Below are positions 7,504 to 7,649 of a DNA stretch of 7,649 nt, piece by piece. Within the stretch, counting starts at the first letter, position 1, and every line of letters starts with the position of its first letter. The stretch is from NCBI RefSeq assembly GCF_000159955.1, contig NZ_GG695979.1, positions 148,055 to 155,703 on the forward strand. Direction: 5' to 3'. The notes below the pieces were generated by a model that was not told where the DNA came from, did not search any database, and saw only the letters and a list, made by a program, of their open reading frames with translations. This stretch comes from Paenibacillus sp. oral taxon 786 str. D14. Its GTDB lineage: Bacteria > Bacillota > Bacilli > Paenibacillales > Paenibacillaceae. Position numbers and translations under genes: made by a program.

Positions 7504-7649
7504 GTTCGACAAAAACTGATTTTCACCTTCGGTGATTGCCGAACGCAAGCAAGTTCTTTGAAAACTGAACAAATGGAACGCGTCAATAAACTTAACGATT
7601 ATTTATAATCGTCAGCATGATTTGAGCTAAGGCTCTTTCGAATAAAGCA
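7504..7649 (+). ncRNA. rRNA operon leader with boxB/boxA and 16S processing region
   Basis: The transcript from P2 first forms a small hairpin (TCACC 7523-7527 with GGTGA 7531-7535), placed like a boxB. It is followed by GTTCTTTGAAAAC (7553-7565), a Bacillus-type boxA used by Nus factors for antitermination. Next is a palindrome (ACGATTAT 7595-7602 with ATAATCGT 7605-7612), then GAGC/GCTC (7624-7635) and CTTT/AAAG (7635-7647) stems. These resemble the processing region just upstream of mature 16S rRNA in Paenibacillus and Bacillus. The window ends before the conserved GAGTTTGATC start of 16S, which I expect within a few tens of bases. Confidence 0.82.

Overview
The window looks like chromosomal DNA of a Paenibacillus-like Firmicute. 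This rests on moderate G+C, strong AAGGAGG ribosome-binding sites, the pcrA-ligA gene order, Gram-positive lipoprotein features, and an rRNA leader with a consensus sigma-A promoter and a Bacillus-type boxA. The genus is an inference from style and synteny. All genes lie on the + strand.

Layout. The window opens in the last 67 codons of a PcrA/UvrD-family helicase (1-204). A 386-bp gap (205-590) holds several hairpins, a degenerate repeat cluster and a stem just upstream of ligA. NAD-dependent DNA ligase LigA (591-2609) ends in a very long intrinsic terminator (2651-2700). A separate unit follows: a radical SAM/SPASM enzyme with an N-terminal region that looks like a RiPP-recognition domain (2821-4188), then a 27-codon ORF with a near-perfect Shine-Dalgarno sequence (4241-4324), then a strong terminator (4346-4390). 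Next come an orphan ABC-type solute-binding lipoprotein (4471-5931) with its own terminator (5959-6001), and a 12-TM major facilitator transporter (6111-7349) behind a perfect TATAAT. The window closes in the promoter and leader of an rRNA operon (about 7377-7649) and stops shortly before the expected start of 16S rRNA.

Most notable content. The radical SAM enzyme plus the tiny downstream ORF has the architecture of a minimal RiPP pathway, maturase plus precursor, bounded by terminators on both sides. The putative precursor is very short and strongly basic. It has no Cys, Trp, Tyr, Phe, Asp or Glu, so it cannot be a substrate for the familiar thioether (Cys) or Trp/Tyr cross-link chemistries. 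I do not recognise it as a described family. No dedicated protease or exporter lies in the unit. The downstream lipoprotein and MFS transporter are separately transcribed, and any link to the peptide is speculative. The rest is housekeeping: DNA repair and replication (pcrA, ligA) and ribosomal RNA.
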